Positions 6,280-9,867 of a stretch of DNA of 9,867 bases are shown piece after piece. The position numbers and the translations under genes are program-made. The DNA is from Moraxellaceae bacterium (lineage in GTDB: Bacteria; Pseudomonadota; Gammaproteobacteria; Pseudomonadales; Moraxellaceae), in NCBI GenBank assembly GCA_003543245.1, contig DPJB01000016.1:42196-52062 (forward strand). The letters run 5' to 3'. The notes beneath the pieces are model-generated. The model did not search any database. It worked only from the letters and a program-made list of their open reading frames with translations, and was not told the origin of the DNA. Each line of letters opens with the position of its first letter. The first letter of the stretch is position 1.

Positions 6280-7057
6280 CGAATCCACAGTAAAAACCGT
6301 CGTTGTAGCGACGGTGCTGTCGGTGGTGTGCTCCATTGCACTGGCCGCCGCCGTGACGCTGCTCAAGCCGATCCAGACGGAAAACAGGGAGCTGGAAAAG
6401 CAGCGCAAGATTCTTGCCGCTGCCAGCATTCTGGAAGAGGGCAAGGGTAGCAAGGCCGAAGTGAACAAGCTGTTTGCCGGTCTTGAGCGCTACATCGTCA
6501 CCATCGATACGGGCGACTTCCGCAAGGTTGAACTGAGTGACAGCTTTGACATGCGCAAGGCCACCAAGGACTCCGCCCGCAGCATCAAGCTGACCGGCGA
6601 GCAGGACATTGCCAACATCAAGCGTCGTGCCAACGAGGCCGATGTGTATGTGGTGCGCAATCCGGATGGCAAGCTCGACAAGCTTGTCCTGCCTGTTTCT
6701 GGCTATGGGCTGTGGTCGACCATGTACGGCTACCTGGTAGTGAACAGTGATGGCAACACCATTGGCGGCATCACCTTTACCGAGCAGGGCGAAACCCCCG
6801 GCCTGGGTGGTGAGGTCGACAATCCCAAATGGAAAGCCTTGTGGCCTGGCAAGAAGATTTACGATGCCGACCAGAAGGTGGCCATTCACCTGATCAAGGG
6901 CAGTGTCGATCCGTCACGTCCGGAGGCTGTTCATCAGGTGGATGCTCTGTCTGGCGCCACCCTGACCAGTAACGGTGTAACCCATCTCGTTCAATTCTGG
7001 ACTGGTGAACTCGGCTTCCAGAAATTCCTTGGCAAGATTCGTGAGGGGGGTATCTGA
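6272..7057 (+). CDS. nqrC: Na+-translocating NADH:quinone reductase subunit C (covalent FMN subunit)
   Basis: The product is 261 aa, against about 257 aa in V. cholerae. ATG 6272 lies inside the nqrB 3' end and has ggaggg at 6257-6262 as its ribosome binding site, so coupled translation is likely. One membrane segment (about 8-31, KTVVVATVLSVVCSIALAAA) anchors the protein, and the remainder is periplasmic. The flavinylation motif SGAT is at 227-230 in DALSGATLTSNGV, making Thr230 the FMN-ester residue modified by ApbE. The segment YGLWSTMYGYL and GETPGLGGEV are conserved in the NqrC/RnfG FMN-binding domain. The presence of the full nqrA-F set, with nqrA rather than rnf genes, separates it from RnfG. 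Confidence 0.97.
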   Translation: MSNESTVKTVVVATVLSVVCSIALAAAVTLLKPIQTENRELEKQRKILAAASILEEGKGSKAEVNKLFAGLERYIVTIDTGDFRKVELSDSFDMRKATKDSARSIKLTGEQDIANIKRRANEADVYVVRNPDGKLDKLVLPVSGYGLWSTMYGYLVVNSDGNTIGGITFTEQGETPGLGGEVDNPKWKALWPGKKIYDADQKVAIHLIKGSVDPSRPEAVHQVDALSGATLTSNGVTHLVQFWTGELGFQKFLGKIREGGI

Positions 7058-7059
7058 CC

Positions 7060-7734
7060 ATGTCGACTCAGGAAAACAATGTGAAGGACGTCCTGCTTGG
7101 ACCGATCCTCAATACCAATCCGGTAATTTTCCAGGTGCTGGGCATCTGTTCGGCACTGGCAGTGACCAGCAACCTGAAGACGGCGCTGGCCATGTCCATC
7201 GGCCTCACGGCCGTGACGGCGTTTGGCAATCTCTTCATCAGCATGATCCGCAACGTAATCCCCAATTCCATCCGCATCATCGTGCAGATGGTGGTGGTGG
7301 CGACACTCGTGATCATTGTTGACCAGATGCTGCAGGCCTTTGCTCCGGCAATTGCCAAGCAGATGTCGGTGTTTGTTGGCCTCATTATCACCAACTGCAT
7401 CGTGATGGGTCGTCTTGAAGCCTTTGCCATGAAGAACCCGCCCGGCATCAGCTTTATTGACGGGCTTGGCAACGGCCTGGGCTATTCGGCCCTGCTGATT
7501 GTGGTGGCGGTGATCCGCGAGTTGCTTGGTTCGGGTTCATTGTTTGGCATTCCGTTGCTGCAGACCATAAACAACGGTGGCTGGTATGTGCCCAATGGCC
7601 TGCTGCTGCTGCCGCCGTCTGCGTTCTTCATCATCGGTCTGGTGATCTGGGCCCTGCGTTCATGGAAGAAGGACCAGCAGGAAACCACGGAGTACAAGAT
7701 TGTTCCCAACTCCAAGGCTCAGGCCTCTCACTGA
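7060..7734 (+). CDS. nqrD: Na+-translocating NADH:quinone reductase subunit D
   Basis: The product is 224 aa, about 14 longer than V. cholerae NqrD (210), the extra length being mainly a polar C-terminal tail (KKDQQETTEYKIVPNSKAQASH). ATG 7060 follows gagggggg at 7043-7050, 2 nt after the nqrC stop. It is an integral membrane protein with about six hydrophobic helices, paralogous to NqrE and RnfE. Cys30 (LGICSALAVTS) and Cys113 (IITNCIVMGR) match the two cysteines which, with two from NqrE, hold a membrane-embedded [2Fe-2S] centre in solved NQR structures. GRLEAFAMKNPPGISFIDG is a conserved loop. Its function is electron relay between NqrF and NqrC, linked to Na+ transport. Confidence 0.97.
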   Translation: MSTQENNVKDVLLGPILNTNPVIFQVLGICSALAVTSNLKTALAMSIGLTAVTAFGNLFISMIRNVIPNSIRIIVQMVVVATLVIIVDQMLQAFAPAIAKQMSVFVGLIITNCIVMGRLEAFAMKNPPGISFIDGLGNGLGYSALLIVVAVIRELLGSGSLFGIPLLQTINNGGWYVPNGLLLLPPSAFFIIGLVIWALRSWKKDQQETTEYKIVPNSKAQASH

Positions 7735-7750
7735 TCACGGAGACAGATAA

Positions 7751-8368
7751 ATGGAGCATTACCTCAGTTTGTTTGTGAAGTCCGTGTTCATCGAGAACAT
7801 GGCACTGTCGTTTTTTCTGGGCATGTGTACCTTCCTGGCCATTTCCAAGAAAACGCAGACCGCAATTTCCCTCGGCATAGCCGTGGTGTTTGTGCAGGCC
7901 ATTACTGTGCCGGCCAACAACCTGCTGTGGCAGTTCCTGCTGAAGGAGGGCGCGCTCTCCTGGACCGGCATGGATGGTGCAGACAGTGTGGACCTGAGCT
8001 TTCTTGCGCTGCTCAGCTACATCTGCACCATCGCCGCACTGGTGCAGGTGATTGAAATGGCCTGCGACAAGTACATGCCGGCGCTCTATAACGCGCTGGG
8101 TATTTACCTGCCGCTGATCACGGTGAACTGCGCCATTCTTGGTGGTGCCCTGTTCATGCAGCAGCGTGACTACAACTTCCCGGAAAGCGTGGTGTATGGC
8201 GTGGGCTCGGGCTTTTCCTGGGCGCTGGCCATCGTGCTGCTGGCGGCCGTGCGTGAGAAGCTCAAGTACAGTGATGTGCCTGCCGGTTTGCAGGGACTTG
8301 GCATCACCTTCATTTCCGCGGGTCTGATGGCGCTGGGCTTCATGTCCTTCTCCGGCGTGCAGTTGTAA
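7751..8368 (+). CDS. nqrE: Na+-translocating NADH:quinone reductase subunit E
   Basis: The product is 205 aa (V. cholerae about 198). ATG 7751 has acggaga at 7737-7743 as its ribosome binding site, and the 16-nt gap after nqrD is the largest within the operon. It is a six-helix membrane protein, the inverted-topology partner of NqrD. Cys26 (FFLGMCTFLAIS) and Cys127 (PLITVNCAILG) are the expected [2Fe-2S] ligands, and two further cysteines (92, 105) are not known ligands. LPLITVNCAILGG, QRDYNFPESVVYG and the C-terminal LMALGFMSFSGVQL are strong family signatures. The loop around residues 66-82 (EGALSWTGMDGADSVDL) appears a few residues longer than the Vibrio form. The stop codon lies within the nqrF ribosome binding site. 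Confidence 0.97.
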   Translation: MEHYLSLFVKSVFIENMALSFFLGMCTFLAISKKTQTAISLGIAVVFVQAITVPANNLLWQFLLKEGALSWTGMDGADSVDLSFLALLSYICTIAALVQVIEMACDKYMPALYNALGIYLPLITVNCAILGGALFMQQRDYNFPESVVYGVGSGFSWALAIVLLAAVREKLKYSDVPAGLQGLGITFISAGLMALGFMSFSGVQL

Positions 8369-8380
8369 GGAGTTGCCGCG

Positions 8381-9619
8381 ATGTCTGAACAAGCTGTAAT
8401 CATTCTTTCCATGGTGATGTTCACCGGCATTGTGCTGGTGCTGGTGGCCTTCATTCTGGCTGCCCGCTCCAGGCTTGTGGCGGTAGGTAATGTCGTTATC
8501 GACATCAATCATGACCCGGAAAAACGTATAGAAATTCCGTCCGGCGGCAAGCTGCTGGGTGCCCTGGCCGACAAGAAGATATTCCTGTCGTCAGCGTGTG
8601 GCGGTGGCGGTACCTGTGGTCAGTGCCGCGTGCAGGTGCACTCGGGTGGTGGCGATATCCTGCCCACTGAAGAGCCGCACTTCACCAAGCGGCAGATCAA
8701 GGAAGGCTGGCGCCTTGGGTGCCAGTTGGCCGTCAAGCAGGACATGGATATCGAGCTGCCTGAAGAATTCTTTGGCGTGAAGCAGTGGGAGTGCGAGGTT
8801 GTTTCCAACAACAACGTGGCCACGTTCATCAAGGAGCTGGTGCTCAAGCTGCCGGAGGGCGAGAGCGTGAACTTTCGCGCGGGCGGTTATGTGCAGCTGG
8901 AGGCCCCGGCCTATGAAGTTGCTTACAGTGACTTTGATATTCCTGACGAATACCGTGGTGACTGGGAACGCTTCAAGCTGTTTGACGTAAAGGCAAAGTT
9001 TGACGACCCCACCATCCGCGCCTATTCCATGGCCAACTACCCGGATGAAAAGGGCTTGCTCAAGTTCAATATCCGTATTGCGACGCCGCCGCTCAAGCAG
9101 CTGCACGACATTCCGGCAGGCCGCATGTCGTCCTGGGTGTTCTCGCGCAAGCCGGGCGACAAGGTGAAAGTGTTTGGTCCGTTTGGTGATTTCTTTGCCC
9201 GCGAAACCAATGCCGAGATGGTGTTTATTGGTGGTGGTGCGGGCATGGCGCCCATGCGCTCCCATCTGTTTGACCAGCTCAAGCGTCTGGGCTCCAAGCG
9301 CAAGATCACGTTCTGGTACGGTGCGCGCTCGCTGCGTGAAGCCTTCTATACCGATGAGTTTGATCAGCTGGCCAAGGATAACCCTAACTTTGTCTGGCAT
9401 CTGGCGCTGTCCGAACCGCAGCCGGAAGACAACTGGAAGGGCTACACCGGCTTCATCCATAACGTGCTGTACGAGAACTACCTCAAGGATCATCAGGCGC
9501 CCGAGGATTGCGAGTTCTACATGTGCGGACCACCCATGATGAACTCTGCCGTGATCCGGATGCTGGAAGATCTGGGCGTGGATCGCGAGAACATCCTGCT
9601 TGATGATTTTGGTGGTTAA
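8381..9619 (+). CDS. nqrF: Na+-translocating NADH:quinone reductase subunit F (NADH dehydrogenase, FAD and [2Fe-2S])
   Basis: The product is 412 aa, near the family norm of about 408. ATG 8381 follows taaggag at 8366-8372, which includes the nqrE stop. One N-terminal membrane helix (about 5-28) anchors it to the inner membrane. A plant-type ferredoxin domain follows (about 36-128), with cluster ligands Cys73, Cys79, Cys82 and Cys114 (SSACGGGGTCGQC and RLGCQL). The FAD-binding domain has RAYSMANYP at 213-221, with the RxYS flavin motif. The NAD-binding domain has GGGAGMAP at 284-291 and CGPPMMN at 382-388. This subunit accepts hydride from NADH and passes electrons through FAD and the cluster to the NqrD/E centre. 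All catalytic residues are present, so the pump's entry point should be functional. Confidence 0.97.
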   Translation: MSEQAVIILSMVMFTGIVLVLVAFILAARSRLVAVGNVVIDINHDPEKRIEIPSGGKLLGALADKKIFLSSACGGGGTCGQCRVQVHSGGGDILPTEEPHFTKRQIKEGWRLGCQLAVKQDMDIELPEEFFGVKQWECEVVSNNNVATFIKELVLKLPEGESVNFRAGGYVQLEAPAYEVAYSDFDIPDEYRGDWERFKLFDVKAKFDDPTIRAYSMANYPDEKGLLKFNIRIATPPLKQLHDIPAGRMSSWVFSRKPGDKVKVFGPFGDFFARETNAEMVFIGGGAGMAPMRSHLFDQLKRLGSKRKITFWYGARSLREAFYTDEFDQLAKDNPNFVWHLALSEPQPEDNWKGYTGFIHNVLYENYLKDHQAPEDCEFYMCGPPMMNSAVIRMLEDLGVDRENILLDDFGG

Positions 9620-9651
9620 GCGACACGTGGCACGATAATCAGGAAAACGGG

Positions 9652-9676
9652 CAATCAAGAACCAAACAATCAAGAA
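9652..9676 (+). repeat. 10-bp direct repeat in the nqrF-apbE gap
   Basis: The sequence caatcaagaa occurs at 9652-9661 and again at 9667-9676, 15 bases apart start to start. The surrounding A-rich stretch (about 9640-9690) differs in composition from the coding DNA on both sides. No known family of repeat is recognised; it could be a protein-binding pair or a single-stranded RNA segment in front of the hairpin. Confidence 0.5.
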
Positions 9677-9704
9677 ACGCACAAGCAATAGCCGTGCAGT
9701 GAGA

Positions 9705-9733
9705 GCAGGAGTGGTGGCAGTCACCACTCCTGC
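9705..9733 (+). terminator. Strong 12-bp hairpin between nqrF and apbE, possible attenuator or RNA stabiliser
   Basis: A perfect 12-bp stem (gcaggagtggtg at 9705-9716 with caccactcctgc at 9722-9733) closes the five-base loop gcagt. No T-run follows (ctgatcaggatg), so it is not a classical intrinsic terminator. It ends 16 bases before the apbE ATG and could lower apbE expression relative to nqrA-F, block 3' exonucleases, or act as a Rho-assisted terminator. Confidence 0.6.
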
Positions 9734-9739
9734 CTGATC

Positions 9740-9743
9740 AGGA
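9740..9743 (+). promoter_or_regulatory. Ribosome binding site for the apbE-like gene, inside a palindrome
   Basis: AGGA ends 6 nt before ATG 9750 and decides for this start over the out-of-frame ATG at 9743. It overlaps the perfect 10-base palindrome cctgatcagg (9733-9742), which itself abuts the 12-bp hairpin. Folding of that palindrome could mask the site. Confidence 0.55.
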
Positions 9744-9749
9744 TGTTGT

Positions 9750-9867
9750 ATGTTCCGTTATGTATGTCTTGTACTGACCAGCCTGCTGTTTGCAGGCTGT
9801 TCTGTTTCTGAAGCGCCAAAAGACCCTGTTGCCATGTCGGGTGTGGCGTTTCACAGCATGCCGTGGA
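9750..9867 (+). CDS. apbE: Probable FAD:protein FMN transferase ApbE, N-terminal fragment (3' end outside window)
   Basis: Thirty-nine codons are visible from ATG 9750 to the window edge. The start MFRYVCLVLTSLLFAGCS is a lipoprotein signal peptide with lipobox LFAGC and Cys17 as the acylation site; phenylalanine at -3 is less common than leucine. Serine at +2 does not signal inner-membrane retention. A short polar linker and GVAFHSMPW follow, which may be the start of the ApbE domain, where the family usually has a Gly-x-x-MGT-type motif. ApbE is the periplasmic Mg-dependent enzyme that transfers FMN from FAD to the threonines of NqrB and NqrC, and its gene commonly follows nqrF. The identification rests mainly on position and lipoprotein signal, since no catalytic motif is within the window. 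Confidence 0.72.
   Translation, partial: MFRYVCLVLTSLLFAGCSVSEAPKDPVAMSGVAFHSMPW

Noticed and set aside
5521..6468. A minus-strand open frame of about 315 codons opposite nqrB and nqrC
   Set aside because: Its histidine-rich low-complexity translation mirrors Met/Val/Ile codons of the membrane protein on the plus strand, and nqrB is unambiguous.
6272..9619. An Rnf complex instead of NQR
   Set aside because: NqrC to NqrE are paralogous to Rnf subunits, but nqrA, nqrB with its start motifs and the NqrF ferredoxin-reductase fusion are specific to NQR.
9634..9639. GATAAT after nqrF as a -10 element for a separate apbE promoter
   Set aside because: The hexamer is good, but the best upstream match (TTGGTG at 9609-9614) is weak and 19 bases away. 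I could not support a promoter, though a separate apbE start is not excluded.
1..9867. CRISPR arrays, tRNA or rRNA genes, insertion sequences, attachment sites, restriction or anti-phage genes
   Set aside because: No spaced direct-repeat array, cloverleaf, transposase or integrase motif was found; nearly all the sequence is accounted for by the listed genes and short gaps.

Overview
The window reads as a chromosomal segment of a moderately GC-rich gammaproteobacterium, and all genes lie on the plus strand. The neighbourhood of a glyceraldehyde-3-phosphate dehydrogenase gene followed by the Na+-translocating NADH:quinone reductase operon resembles that of Pseudomonas aeruginosa and marine relatives (Marinobacter- or Alcanivorax-like). 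That assignment is an inference from gene content and synteny, not a species identification.

Layout. (1) 1-162 is the C-terminal end of a gap gene, closed by a convincing intrinsic terminator at 196-231. (2) 163-325 is intergenic: terminator, a short 11-bp tandem repeat and a probable extended -10 promoter. (3) 326-3452 is a tightly coupled three-gene block. It encodes a membrane protein with a periplasmic CHASE2 sensor domain, a secreted bacterial SH3 protein and a secreted M48 zinc metalloprotease. The first two genes overlap in ATGA, the second and third by a few bases or a short gap depending on the start chosen, and a GC-rich hairpin follows. (4) 3453-3673 is a 221-bp leader for the next operon, with a candidate -10 element, a small palindrome and a leader hairpin. 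(5) 3674-9619 is a complete nqrABCDEF operon with junctions from an 8-nt overlap to 16 nt. (6) 9620-9749 holds a strong 12-bp hairpin, a 10-bp palindrome and a 10-bp direct repeat. It precedes (7) the first 39 codons of a lipoprotein read as apbE, cut by the window edge.

How the genes work together. NqrA-F form the sodium-pumping respiratory complex that oxidises NADH and reduces ubiquinone. All key cofactor residues are visible: SGAT flavinylation threonines in NqrB and NqrC, paired membrane cysteines in NqrD and NqrE, and four ferredoxin cysteines plus FAD and NAD motifs in NqrF. ApbE is the transferase that attaches FMN to the NqrB and NqrC threonines, which explains its place after nqrF. 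The CHASE2/SH3/M48 block has no evident link to NQR. It looks like a separate envelope-associated module whose signalling output is unknown, and it is the least understood part of the window.
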